Shown here piece after piece: positions 17,022 through 25,829 of a stretch of DNA of 64,000 nt. The notes below the pieces were generated by a model, which worked only from the letters and a program-made list of their open reading frames with translations, had not been told where the DNA came from and searched no databases. Source of the DNA: Hoeflea_A sp963921345 (lineage in GTDB: Bacteria > Pseudomonadota > Alphaproteobacteria > Rhizobiales > Rhizobiaceae); assembly GCA_963921345.3 (NCBI GenBank), contig CAWUFE020000008.1:1-64000 (forward strand), given 5' to 3'. A program made the position numbers and the translations under genes. Position 1 is the stretch's first letter, and each line of letters begins with the position of its first letter.

Positions 17022-18941
17022 ATGACAAACAACTGCCTAACGAAGGCGACCTTTGAAAATGGTGTGGTCGCGTTTCCCGGGACAACAAATTCAGAAACTG
17101 CGTTCTCTACCGTGGGGGAACTGAGCAGCAACAACACCGACAAACCGAGTTTCGACACAGACCAGGCCGCAGTGCAAATATCACGCGACAATCGAAAATG
17201 GGATGGTGGCGATCTTGGAACCGCAGGTGATGTGACATACTCATTTTTGAGCAATGCTCAAGCCGGCATAGGCTATCGACAATTGTCGGCAGAACAGATG
17301 GCCACAAGCAAATCCGCTATGGATATTCTGTCGTCTGTGGCGAACATAACATTTAGCGCCGCCGACAACAACGTTTTCGATCAGGGCGAAATCAAGCTGC
17401 AGGGCTATTTCGGCGGCGGCGGCGGATGGGCTTCTTGGGGGCTGCGTGGTGGTGGCCCAACCAGCGAAATGACGGAAGCAACGATTGCGCTGGGTGGCTC
17501 CAGTTTGTCTCTTGCCTTGCACGAAATTGGCCATGCAGTTGGGTTGTCTCATCCTGGCAACTATAACGGCGGGGGCTTTACCTACGAGAAGGATGCTGAG
17601 TTCTATCAAGACAGTGAGCAGTACACTGTCATGAGCTATTGGGGCGGCGAAAAAACGGGTGCTGTCCTTGGGCGTTTCACGACAGACGAAACCGGCAATA
17701 GCGTTTACATGGGCGGTGCAACGGGCCTTGGTCTGTACGACATTGCCGCTCTTCAGCGCATATATGGTGCCAACAAAACCACCTACACAACGGACACTAC
17801 CTACGGCTTTAACTCAAACACCGGCGATGATGGTTGGACACTGGACGGCAAGGCTGATTGGATTCAGGCGGCAATTTGGGATGCTGGCGGCAACGATACG
17901 ATCGACATGTCTGGCTATTCGGAAAATGCTGAAATTGATCTGCGAGAGGAATCATTTTCCTCAACTGGCGGATTGAAGCACAACTTGGCGATTGCCAAGG
18001 GGGCAGTTGTTGAAAATGCTGTTGGGGGCTCCGGCGACGACAATCTGCGCGGCAACGTTGTCGCCAATGTTCTAACCGGTGGAGAAGGAAACGACACCCT
18101 GCGCGGGGCCGGAGGAAATGATACTCTAGACGGCGGCGAAGGGAATGATACAGCCATCTTTTCGGGCAATTTTGGCGACTACGTCATCACATCGCTGAGC
18201 GATGGTATATTTTCAATCGCCGACAAAATGAGCAGAGATGGCAAGGATGAGGTTTCCGGGATAGAGACATTTGTCTTTGCTGATGGTAACAAGACGGATG
18301 CCGAGGTTGAAGCGGCCGCCACCGAGGCACCCATAGCCCCGCCGGTTGATCCTGCGGTTCCAGTGGTGCCACCAGTGGATCCAGTTAATCCTCCTCTCGA
18401 CCCTCCGATCGAACCGGCCCCTGCCAGCCAGGACGAAACAATAGTCTATAAACCAGGCAAGATGAATGTCATGGACGGCGGTAAAGGCACAGATACCGCT
18501 GATTTCTCAACCGCCAGTGGTTCTGTCCATGTTGATATGGGAATTGCGAATGGCCCGCAGGCTTGGGGCAACACCTCCCAAAATTTCTGGTTCGGCAAAT
18601 GGGAAATCGTTGCCGAATTGAAAGACGTTGAGAACCTGACCGGCTCTGACTTCGGTGATTTTCTTTCCGGAGATTCCGCTGACAATACATTGATTGGCGG
18701 CAAAGGGTCGGACCTGTTTGACTTTGCGGGTGACTTTGGAAACGATACCATCGGTGACTTCACAAACGGCGAGGATTTGATTTTATTCTACGATGTTGAC
18801 GGCCTGAACAGGTTTGATCAACTCGATATAAAGCAGAAAGGTGAGGATGCGGTTGTCAGCTTTAGCGAAAATTCTATTACCTTGACAGGTGTCAAAGCAG
18901 ATACGCTGGACCAAAATGATTTTGAGATGCTCATGTGTTAA
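17022..18941 (+). CDS. M10 serralysin-like metalloprotease with RTX repeats
   Basis: The ATG at 17022 is chosen because GGAGGAG lies 6 bases upstream; a longer frame from 16944 lacks such a site. The 639-residue protein has no Sec signal. The zinc site HEIGHAVGLSH has ligands H167, H171 and H177, and the Met-turn is VMSYW at M204. RTX nonapeptides follow around residues 345-375 (LTGGEGNDTLRGAGGNDTLDGG). A proline-rich linker of about 35 residues (APPVDPAVPVVPPVDP) separates a second RTX-like domain and a C-terminal type I secretion tail. It should be an extracellular calcium-dependent protease. No ABC exporter or inhibitor gene is in the window. Confidence 0.9.
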   Translation: MTNNCLTKATFENGVVAFPGTTNSETAFSTVGELSSNNTDKPSFDTDQAAVQISRDNRKWDGGDLGTAGDVTYSFLSNAQAGIGYRQLSAEQMATSKSAMDILSSVANITFSAADNNVFDQGEIKLQGYFGGGGGWASWGLRGGGPTSEMTEATIALGGSSLSLALHEIGHAVGLSHPGNYNGGGFTYEKDAEFYQDSEQYTVMSYWGGEKTGAVLGRFTTDETGNSVYMGGATGLGLYDIAALQRIYGANKTTYTTDTTYGFNSNTGDDGWTLDGKADWIQAAIWDAGGNDTIDMSGYSENAEIDLREESFSSTGGLKHNLAIAKGAVVENAVGGSGDDNLRGNVVANVLTGGEGNDTLRGAGGNDTLDGGEGNDTAIFSGNFGDYVITSLSDGIFSIADKMSRDGKDEVSGIETFVFADGNKTDAEVEAAATEAPIAPPVDPAVPVVPPVDPVNPPLDPPIEPAPASQDETIVYKPGKMNVMDGGKGTDTADFSTASGSVHVDMGIANGPQAWGNTSQNFWFGKWEIVAELKDVENLTGSDFGDFLSGDSADNTLIGGKGSDLFDFAGDFGNDTIGDFTNGEDLILFYDVDGLNRFDQLDIKQKGEDAVVSFSENSITLTGVKADTLDQNDFEMLMC

Positions 18942-19009
18942 GGCCAAAACCTCCAGCCAATGACCTAGCCTCATGGGTTCGTCTCGCCGGCGCCTAGTTG
19001 ACATCCATC

Positions 19010-19786
19010 ATGTTTCAAGAAGCGAATAGACTGATGACCTTAATTAAAGCCGGAGCACTTTGCACAATTCCGCTTACAGGCATTCCTCAAACAACCTTTG
19101 GTGATTCATCTGCGAGGGTCAGCGAACAACCAACTGCACAAATGGAGCTGTTTCCACGCTATCCGAAGGACAGCATCTGTCCAGCTCTGACATCTTTATT
19201 TGGCTCCACAAAAGATTTGAATGGAGCCATGCGCAGGGAACCCGGTGGTGTCGATGGCGGTCGCAACGGCGACATTGTAATCTCCCCGGCCGATGGAACT
19301 TTACTCGCTGTTTGGAAAATTGGCACAGGCCGAGAGGTTGGGTGGAATGTTCTTATTCAACACGATGCGCGTGATCTAAATTTGCCGAACGACAAGTCGG
19401 TGTATTACTCAGAATTTCGCCACCTTGGTCTCGATGATTTGCGATCCCTGAGCGTAAATCAGGTGATAAAGAGAGGGCAACCCATCGGGAAGGTTAATGT
19501 TCCGGGTGACGACTCAGGATCAACCCTTGGAGTCCACTGGGAAGTTTATGAAATTCCGAACGCAAACCGCACGAAGATTGAATGGGGACAAAATGAAGAG
19601 GGTTTTGATGTTTGGCGGAATGACGAAGCGCGCTTGTTGGACCCACTCTATATGATGTCACTTCAGCAAGGCAAAAGCGCGGCCGGTGAAGTGTGGATAC
19701 AACCTTTCACGCCCGGTAATGACTATTCTCAATTCAGGGGCTTTAGCTATATCTTTCAGTGCAAACGGCCACCCGAGGGTAACTAA
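19010..19786 (+). CDS. M23/LytM-like peptidase-fold protein, possibly degenerate
   Basis: The likely start is the ATG at 19010; a later ATG at 19034 would place a hydrophobic N-terminus first (MTLIKAGALCTIPLTGIP), compatible with export. The core resembles M23: GRNGDIVISPADGTLLAVW, GWNVLIQHD, YYSEFRHLG, IKRGQPIGKV and STLGVHWEVYE. The first zinc-binding His of the HxxxD motif is absent (GRNGD), although the H in the VHWE region is present. Peptidase activity is therefore doubtful, and a peptidoglycan-binding or regulatory role is possible. It follows the protease gene by 68 bases on the same strand. Confidence 0.65.
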   Translation: MFQEANRLMTLIKAGALCTIPLTGIPQTTFGDSSARVSEQPTAQMELFPRYPKDSICPALTSLFGSTKDLNGAMRREPGGVDGGRNGDIVISPADGTLLAVWKIGTGREVGWNVLIQHDARDLNLPNDKSVYYSEFRHLGLDDLRSLSVNQVIKRGQPIGKVNVPGDDSGSTLGVHWEVYEIPNANRTKIEWGQNEEGFDVWRNDEARLLDPLYMMSLQQGKSAAGEVWIQPFTPGNDYSQFRGFSYIFQCKRPPEGN

Positions 19787-19911
19787 TTAAATATAACTCT
19801 GATTGAGCGAAGCCGCTTCGCGGGATTGGAGCAAGTGTCTGGCTTGATTGGCCTCCTGGTGTGTCTCCTTAAGCTTCTTTCCGTGCTATTTAGCAATGAA
19901 GGGAGGAAGCC

Positions 19912-20234
19912 ATGTCACGATCATCGCAGCGAGCAAACAAGACACCCGGCAAGGGACAACGTGATGCAAGCAGCAAGCTTGTCGAACACCGTTTGAGCGT
20001 GCTGGAACTGGCCAAAGAGCTGGGTAATGTTGCCGAGGCCTGCCGTCGGCGCGGGCTTGACCGAACCAGCTTCTACGAATGGAAGCGTCGGTTCCAAACG
20101 CAGGGCTTTGAGGGCCTCAAAGACCTTCCGCCGATCCACAAGAGCCACCCAATGACGACGCCTCCGGAGGTCGTGGATCGGATCAAGGACTTGGCGTTTG
20201 AGCACCCCGCCTATGGCTGCAACCGGATAACGTA
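19912..20234 (+). pseudogene. IS481-family transposase N-terminal fragment
   Basis: The helix-turn-helix start of an IS481-type transposase is clear (LAKELGNVAEACRRRGLDRTSFYEWKRRFQ, then LPPIHKSHPMTTPPEVV and HPAYGCNRI). It is cut at NRI by an IS1111-type end at 20235, leaving 108 of some 300 codons. No catalytic residues remain. Confidence 0.85.
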
Positions 20235-20460
20235 CATATGTGGATGGCCCCCGCGGGCAAGGGTTTTCTGGCGATCTGACGAATTGGTTGGGTGCAGTCA
20301 TATGTCCGGCCTTTCGATGCGGTTCATGTATGACCGCTGGCCCTGATGAAGTTCGCGGATCGGATCCCAATCAGAGTCACGCGCTTTAAGCGCTGTACGT
20401 TATTCGGGCTTGTCCGATCCCCGGTTCGACCGGTTCGTCATCACACCATAGCTACCCCTA
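20235..20460 (+). mobile_element. Orphan IS1111-group end (non-coding)
   Basis: This stretch begins CATATGTGGATGGCCCCCGC and follows, with roughly 20-25% divergence by eye, the non-coding end of the complete IS1111-group element at 28295-28512. It includes the shared blocks TGGCCCTGATGAAGTTCGCG and GTCATCACACCAT. No transposase accompanies it. It interrupts the IS481 gene and appears to be the stranded guide-RNA-encoding end of a related element. Confidence 0.65.
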
Positions 20461-20584
20461 CCGTTTGATAGATAGCTGCAGAGTGTCGTTCATTGGATCC
20501 TCGTGTCCTGTTAGGCGACTGCCGCGTTAAATGGTTTGCCGCGGGTAGTGTCCAGTGTAACCATCCGGCGTAGACCGTGGGGCG

Positions 20585-20884
20585 TCAGGTTTTCTTCTCG
20601 GTGGCCATGACGCGTTGGATGATATCCGGTTCGCATTGATGGTCGATCAGGAACTGACGGATTCCGCCGGGCCAGGTTCGGGCGTTGGTCAGGAATTCCA
20701 GCAAGTTCTCGATACCGCGGTCGGTGAAGGTGATGAGGCCTTCCTTGGTCCCGGTGCGGACGTGGATCATCTCGCCATAGTCGATGTTGTCGGCGTTGCC
20801 GCTGACCACCTCGATCAGTTCGAGGCTCTCGCCGATCATCTTTGCGACGTAATCGATGCTGTAGACGTGAGTGACACGAGCCAT
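20585..20884 (-). CDS. IS66 fourth gene (passenger), unknown function
   Basis: The ATG overlaps the tnpC stop codon (TGATG), so it is translationally coupled to the transposase. The 99-residue product (VTHVYSIDYVAKMIGESLELIEVVSGN, then IDYGEMIHVRTGTKEGLITFTDRGIENLLEFL) is acidic and without membrane segments. Small genes after tnpC occur in some rhizobial IS66 elements, and their role is not known to me. It lies inside the left terminal repeat. Confidence 0.75.
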   Translation of the reverse strand: MARVTHVYSIDYVAKMIGESLELIEVVSGNADNIDYGEMIHVRTGTKEGLITFTDRGIENLLEFLTNARTWPGGIRQFLIDHQCEPDIIQRVMATEKKT

Positions 20885-22494
20885 CAGGCTGCTTTCTGCT
20901 GCGCAGAGTTCTGCAACCAGTTCCAAGGGAGCAGATCCGGCAGGCGCGACACGGGTGTGTTGGGCAAGCGGGACAGGACATCGGCCAGCCAGGCCTGTGG
21001 ATCAATGTCGTTAAGCTTTGCCGTCATGATCATGGTGTACATGAAAGCAGCGCGGTGCCCGCCGCGTTCAGAACCGGCGAAGAGCCAGGCCTTGCGGCCG
21101 AGGGCAATACCTCTGAGGGCCCTTTCCGCGGCATTGTTGCTGAGACAAACCCGGCCATCCTCGAGGAAAGTGGTGAAGGCCGCCCAGCGGTCCTTCTCAA
21201 TCATGTAATTGATCGCCTTGGCGACAGGATTTTGCTTCGACATTTGCCGACGCTCGGCCTTGATCCAGTCGTCCAGCTTGCCGACCAGCGGAGCGGAAAG
21301 CTGCCGGCGCGCCTGAAGACGGATCTCGGCCTCCATGCCATTGATCCCGCGCTCGATGTCGAAGATCGCATCGATCCGCTTCACGGCCTCCAGTGCAACC
21401 GGTGAGATCTGATGGGCCGGTTTGCCCTTGCGGACATTGCCGGCAATATCACCGAGCACGAAGAACTTCCTGCGCGCGTGGCTCCAGCACAGCGCGCCGG
21501 TCACCGGCGCTGGTTCGCGGTCGCCCCGGTAGAGGTCGTTATAACCGCCATAGGCGTCCGCCTGCAGGATGCCCTGCCATCCGGCGAGATGCCGGTTCGG
21601 GTGGACCTTCTCGCGGTCGGCTGAGAAGTAGAACAAGGCTGCCGGTGGGGCTCCGCCGGCAAAGGGCCGGTCGTCGCGCACATAGGTCCATAACCGGCCC
21701 GTCCGTGTGCCGCCACGGGCAAGGATCGGGACGGTGGTGTCGTCGCCGTGCAAACGTTCGGCAGCCATCACATGAGCCTTGATCAGAGCATGGATCGGCT
21801 CCAGGGCTACGGCACAGGTTCCGACCTGGTCGGCCAGCGTGGAGAGGCTGAGATCGAGGCCTTCACGGGCATAGCGCTCGGCCTGACGGTTCAGCGGCTG
21901 GTGCTGACCGAACTTCTCGAACAGGATCATGGCCAGCAGGTTGGGGCCTGCCCATCCACGCGGTGTCGGATGAAAGGGAGCCGGCTGCTGGCTGATCTTC
22001 TCGCATTCCCGGCAGGTGAACTTCTCACGCACCGTCTGGATCACCTTCCACTGGCGCGGGATCACCTCCAGCGTCTCGGTCACGTCCTCGCCCATCTTCA
22101 CGATGCGCGACGAACCGCAGCAGTTGCAGGCGGCCGGCGCCTCGATGACGACGCGCTCGCGCGGCAAATGATCGGGAAAGGGTTTACGTGACGGACGGCG
22201 GCGCATGAAGGATTGAACCGTGGTGCAGGTTCGTGCCGCTTTTACGGCCAGCACCTCGTCTTCGCTCGCCGCGGCCTCGAGTTCCTCCAGTTGCAGTTCC
22301 AACTGGTCTATCAGCCGTGCGCGGCGTTCGGAACTCTTGCCGTACTGGTCCCGGCGCAGCTTTGCGATCTCAAGCTTCAACGTCGAGATCAGCGCCTCAG
22401 AACTCGAAACCACTGCGCGGGCCTGTGCCAGCTCGGCCTTTGTGGCCGCCAGTTCGGCGCGCAGCTGCTCGAGTTCCAGGGTCGAATCGGACAT
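20884..22494 (-). CDS. tnpC: IS66 transposase TnpC
   Basis: The 536-residue protein has the full IS66 arrangement. It starts with a coiled coil rich in Leu, Glu and Gln (LEQLRAELAATKAELAQARA) followed by a helix with KLRRDQYGKSSER. A zinc-finger-like CNCCGSS...CREC region is next. Then comes the DDE domain with LHGDDTTVPIL, LQADAYGGYNDLY and the LSNNAAERALRG motif carrying the glutamate. It is the catalytic subunit. Confidence 0.93.
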   Translation of the reverse strand: MSDSTLELEQLRAELAATKAELAQARAVVSSSEALISTLKLEIAKLRRDQYGKSSERRARLIDQLELQLEELEAAASEDEVLAVKAARTCTTVQSFMRRRPSRKPFPDHLPRERVVIEAPAACNCCGSSRIVKMGEDVTETLEVIPRQWKVIQTVREKFTCRECEKISQQPAPFHPTPRGWAGPNLLAMILFEKFGQHQPLNRQAERYAREGLDLSLSTLADQVGTCAVALEPIHALIKAHVMAAERLHGDDTTVPILARGGTRTGRLWTYVRDDRPFAGGAPPAALFYFSADREKVHPNRHLAGWQGILQADAYGGYNDLYRGDREPAPVTGALCWSHARRKFFVLGDIAGNVRKGKPAHQISPVALEAVKRIDAIFDIERGINGMEAEIRLQARRQLSAPLVGKLDDWIKAERRQMSKQNPVAKAINYMIEKDRWAAFTTFLEDGRVCLSNNAAERALRGIALGRKAWLFAGSERGGHRAAFMYTMIMTAKLNDIDPQAWLADVLSRLPNTPVSRLPDLLPWNWLQNSAQQKAA

Positions 22495-22552
22495 GGAAAT
22501 CTTGTACCATTCGTGCCTTGAAAATCCAGCAAAAACAGTCAGTTCTATAGGA

Positions 22553-22903
22553 TTATCCGGCCTTGGCAGGGCGTTGCGTCCAGCGCGGATTGCGCCAGTC
22601 GATCCCTTCCAGGAGATAGCCCAGCTGGGCCGCCGAAATCGGTACGGCAGCAGCCGTCTGGCTCACCGGCCATATGAACTTGCCTGCCTCCAGCCGCTTG
22701 GCATAGAGCGACAGGCCCACACCGTCGTGCCAAAGCAGCTTCACCAGGTCGCCTCGCCGACCCCGGAAACAGAAGATCTCGCCGGCGAATGGATCGCGGC
22801 CGAGGCCCTGTTGGACCTGGAGTGCGAGGCTGTTCATGCCGCGACGCATGTCCGTGACGCCGCCGGCAATCCACACCTTCACGCCCGCGGGAAAGGCGAT
22901 CAT
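22553..22903 (-). CDS. tnpB: IS66 accessory protein TnpB
   Basis: The 116-residue product has the TnpB signature VWIAGGVTDMRRGMNSLALQVQ, FCFRGRRGDLVKLLWHDGVGLSLYAKRLE and the FIWP stretch. It overlaps the tnpA stop by four bases (ATGA). TnpB is required for transposition in this family, with an unknown biochemical role. Confidence 0.93.
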   Translation of the reverse strand: MIAFPAGVKVWIAGGVTDMRRGMNSLALQVQQGLGRDPFAGEIFCFRGRRGDLVKLLWHDGVGLSLYAKRLEAGKFIWPVSQTAAAVPISAAQLGYLLEGIDWRNPRWTQRPAKAG

Positions 22904-23301
22904 GACCGATCCAGCACCTGAACAAGGCGCGCCAATGCCGCAGCCTCGATTGACGAACCGACCTTCAGCCGGCGCCCGTTCGTGAGCGTGATCTCAACCG
23001 CGTCCGCCACGCTGGTCGCCGACGAGGGCAAGGACGATGGCATGCGATCGTCGGCAATCGCCACAGCCGTGAAGGACGGTGCTGCCGGCGCACCAAGCAG
23101 GCCGCACTTGTATTCCTTGCGCCATCGCGTCAGCAGCGACCGCGATAGTCCGTACCGGTTTGCCGTCGCCGAACCCTGACGGTGCCCGCGCAGGCTTTCC
23201 TCCACGATCCGGATCTTGTCCGCATCCGTCCAGCGCCGGCGGCGCACACCATCCACAACCGATAGAACCTCAATTTGAGAAATGACCTTAGAGCTTGACA
23301 T
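22900..23301 (-). CDS. tnpA: IS66 accessory protein TnpA
   Basis: The 133-residue protein carries a helix-turn-helix of the IS3-OrfA type (RRRRWTDADKIRIVEESLRGHRQGSATANRYGLSRSLLTRWRKEY) and a C-terminal part ending in VEITLTNGRRLKVGSSIEAAALARLVQVL. It is the first gene of the element and probably binds the ends. Confidence 0.92.
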   Translation of the reverse strand: MSSSKVISQIEVLSVVDGVRRRRWTDADKIRIVEESLRGHRQGSATANRYGLSRSLLTRWRKEYKCGLLGAPAAPSFTAVAIADDRMPSSLPSSATSVADAVEITLTNGRRLKVGSSIEAAALARLVQVLDRS

Positions 23302-23790
23302 AAGGTCGGCTCTTAGCCCGGATCTCCAATCCGTGTCAGACGGCTCTCACCGGAGGCTTACTGTCCAGTTTCTTGGTAGTGTGCGCGTTTCGCAAAAACG
23401 GGACAGCGATTCCGGTAATTGCCGGACAGCAGTTTCACTAATTCCCGGACAGCGATTCCGCAAAAGTGCGGACAGTTGGAGCGGTGTCGATCCTCGGTTG
23501 TCTGGTTGACGTCATTGGTGATTGTTTTCGGGGTTTTCGGTGTCGGTCAAGAGTGATGGGCTTTTTTTCTTCCGCATGCTTTCGCCTTCGAGACTGATGC
23601 GGTGTGCGTTGTGGATGATCCTGTCGAGAATAGCGTCGGCGACGGTGGGATCTGCGATCAACTCATGCCATTTTGCCACGGGTGTCAAGCGACACCTACA
23701 CTTACGAGTTAAGACGACACCCAGTGTTACGAGGACAGCGCGATTTGGGGGGCGTACGCCCCCCAAATCGCGGCGCCAAAATTTGCCCGT

Positions 23791-24570
23791 TCAGGCGCTC
23801 TCTTTTGTCAGAAGTTCTTCGAGGTCGCGCAGCCGATATGAGCGGCCTTTGATGTTGAGCACATGAGATCGGTGAAGGAGCCGATCGAGGATCGCGGCAG
23901 CAAGGACTTCATCGCCGGCGAGCAACTCGGTCCAGTCGCGAATGCTCTTGTTGGTGGTGATGATCATCGCACCCCGAGCGTAGCGATAGCTGACCAGCCG
24001 GAAGAAGAGGCCGGCCTCTTCCCGGTTCATCGGATCAAAACCCATTTCATCGATCAGCAGCAGCGAACTGGACATGTATTTCCGGCCCTTTAGCCTTGTA
24101 GGCGGCAGAAGCGCGTCCGCCTTGATGGCCGTCAGCAGTTCATCAAAGCGATAGTACTGGACTGAGAAGCCGAGTTGGATCGCCCGGATGCCCAGTCCCA
24201 CGAGCAAGTGCGACTTCCCGACCCCGGGCGGCCCCTGAAGCAGGACAACCTCGGCATTCCGGATCCAGGCCCCGGTCGCCAAGGTGTCGATGCGGGAACG
24301 CTCGATTGCCGGCTGGAAGGCAAAATCAAAGTTTTCCAACGTCTGCCCGGTCGGGATTTTCGACGTCTTCATCATCGTCTTGATGCGCCGTTCTTCGCGG
24401 CCGGCACGCTCAATATCGAGAATCCGTTCAAGTAACTGGTGAGCGGACATCTCGGTGCTGACGGCCTCCGACAGCAAAGTGTCCAGCGCCTCGGATGCGT
24501 AGCCAAGGCCGAGTGCGTCCAGCTTCTCGCGGGTTACGTCAATATCCAGTTTTATGCTCCGAGACGTCAT
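23791..24570 (-). CDS. istB: IstB ATPase, copy 1
   Basis: The 259-residue AAA+ helper of IS21 transposition has Walker A LLQGPPGVGKSHLLVGLG and Walker B LLLIDEMGFDP, followed by a sensor region (GAMIITTNKSIRDW). Its ATG overlaps the istA stop by four bases. It regulates IstA and target choice on DNA. The frame is intact and at the usual length. Confidence 0.93.
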   Translation of the reverse strand: MTSRSIKLDIDVTREKLDALGLGYASEALDTLLSEAVSTEMSAHQLLERILDIERAGREERRIKTMMKTSKIPTGQTLENFDFAFQPAIERSRIDTLATGAWIRNAEVVLLQGPPGVGKSHLLVGLGIRAIQLGFSVQYYRFDELLTAIKADALLPPTRLKGRKYMSSSLLLIDEMGFDPMNREEAGLFFRLVSYRYARGAMIITTNKSIRDWTELLAGDEVLAAAILDRLLHRSHVLNIKGRSYRLRDLEELLTKESA

Positions 24571-25829
24571 CGGGCCACCTCCGCCAGACGGGCGTAGATG
24601 TCGATCGAGCGCTGCTGAACATTGCTGGCCGCCAGCGCCTGAAGGCCTCGCCCCATCTTGCCAAGCGGCATCGGCGCGCGGACACGATCGGTGTCATCAC
24701 CATCGAAGTGTGCATCGTCACACACGATCAGCCGCTCGGTGCGGCGCGGATGCATGGCGATCACTTCGGCATTCTTGAGGATCTGCACGTGCCCGGCCAG
24801 ACCGCGCACCTCCACGTCCTGGCCGACGAAACGGAACGGCACGCTGTATTGTCGGCCTTCGAAGCTGACGAGGCAGTCAATTCCGACGGGCCTGCGCACG
24901 ACGATGTCGAACGGTTCCGGCAGCGTCTCGGGCAATGGCGTCAGAAGACGACGCTCCTGTTCCCACGCTTCGGCGACACTGGTGCCGGTCGCCGGGCACC
25001 GCAGGCGGCCGGCACGCTCTTCAAGCCGCGCATCGGTCACGGCCTGCAGCTGTTCCAGGCTGTCAAAGGCCTCCTTGCGAGGATCAACCGTCTCACGAAG
25101 GTCGCGCACATGTCTCTCGACTTTACCCTTTCCCTCCGGATGCCGAGGTTGGCAGGCGTCGACATGGAAGTTCAGTTGCGCTGCAAAGCGCCGATACGTC
25201 TCGTTGATGACGCCCCAGGCGCCGGCCCCCTTGGAGATCGCCGTCTTCACGTTGTCGATGCGCAGAACCGCGACTGAACCGCCCAAGCGACGCAAACACG
25301 CCGTATTGCAAGACTGCCAGGACAACATGTCCTTCGAACGAGACCAGACAACCGCCCGTTTGCGGCTCCAAGAAAGCGTCACGATCAAGGCAGAAAGATC
25401 GACAACCTCGTCGCCAAGAACCACGCCGGGAAACTCCGCCCAGTCCACCTGGGCCTGTGCGCCGGCCGGCGTCTCAACACGACGTCTCGCCCGGACCTTC
25501 GGGGCCGGATACGTCGCCTTCCAATATCTCTGAACCGATCGCAGGCTCCCGCCATAACCATGCTCGCGCTGCAGCCACCGATGAAGATCCACCAGGTTTA
25601 CACGGCCGTCCTCTTGCTGAGAGCGCCAATGCGAGATCGCTTCCGCATAATCGGCGGCCTTGAATGTCTGCTTGGACCTACCATCCAATACGCCCGCCGA
25701 TCGGCGCTTGTGATGATATCGAACCGTGCCCTCCGTAACCCCGAGAAGCCGCGCCACTGCGCTCTGGGAATGCCCCTGTTTCAACAATACAGCCATGGCT
25801 GTCCGTTCCTCTTTTGCGAGAAAGCTCAT
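24567..25829 (-). CDS. istA: IstA transposase, copy 1
   Basis: The start ATG at 25829 (MSFLAKEERTAMAVLLKQG) is preferred over an upstream GTG. The 420-residue protein opens with a helix-turn-helix (SQSAVARLLGVTEGTVRYHHKRR). The DDE domain shows QVDWAEFPGVV, VLRIDNVKTA and the GKGKVERHVRD glutamate. The C-terminal Mu-type beta region has YSVPFRFVGQDVEVRGLAG. It is intact. Confidence 0.93.
   Translation of the reverse strand: MSFLAKEERTAMAVLLKQGHSQSAVARLLGVTEGTVRYHHKRRSAGVLDGRSKQTFKAADYAEAISHWRSQQEDGRVNLVDLHRWLQREHGYGGSLRSVQRYWKATYPAPKVRARRRVETPAGAQAQVDWAEFPGVVLGDEVVDLSALIVTLSWSRKRAVVWSRSKDMLSWQSCNTACLRRLGGSVAVLRIDNVKTAISKGAGAWGVINETYRRFAAQLNFHVDACQPRHPEGKGKVERHVRDLRETVDPRKEAFDSLEQLQAVTDARLEERAGRLRCPATGTSVAEAWEQERRLLTPLPETLPEPFDIVVRRPVGIDCLVSFEGRQYSVPFRFVGQDVEVRGLAGHVQILKNAEVIAMHPRRTERLIVCDDAHFDGDDTDRVRAPMPLGKMGRGLQALAASNVQQRSIDIYARLAEVAR

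Larger units (their letters stand above)
20557..23361 (-). mobile_element. IS66-family element, complete
   Basis: The element is 2805 bp with ends GTAACCATCCGG and CCGGAGGCTTAC, flanked by an exact 8-bp target duplication TGTCCAGT (20549-20556 and 23362-23369). It carries tnpA, tnpB, tnpC and a fourth downstream gene, all in one direction and overlapping or closely spaced. It looks intact. Confidence 0.93.

Noticed and set aside
24495..25277. 260- and 291-codon plus-strand frames across istA, repeated in all three IS21 copies
   Set aside because: They are antisense to istA and lack a start signal; recurrence only reflects the repeated element.
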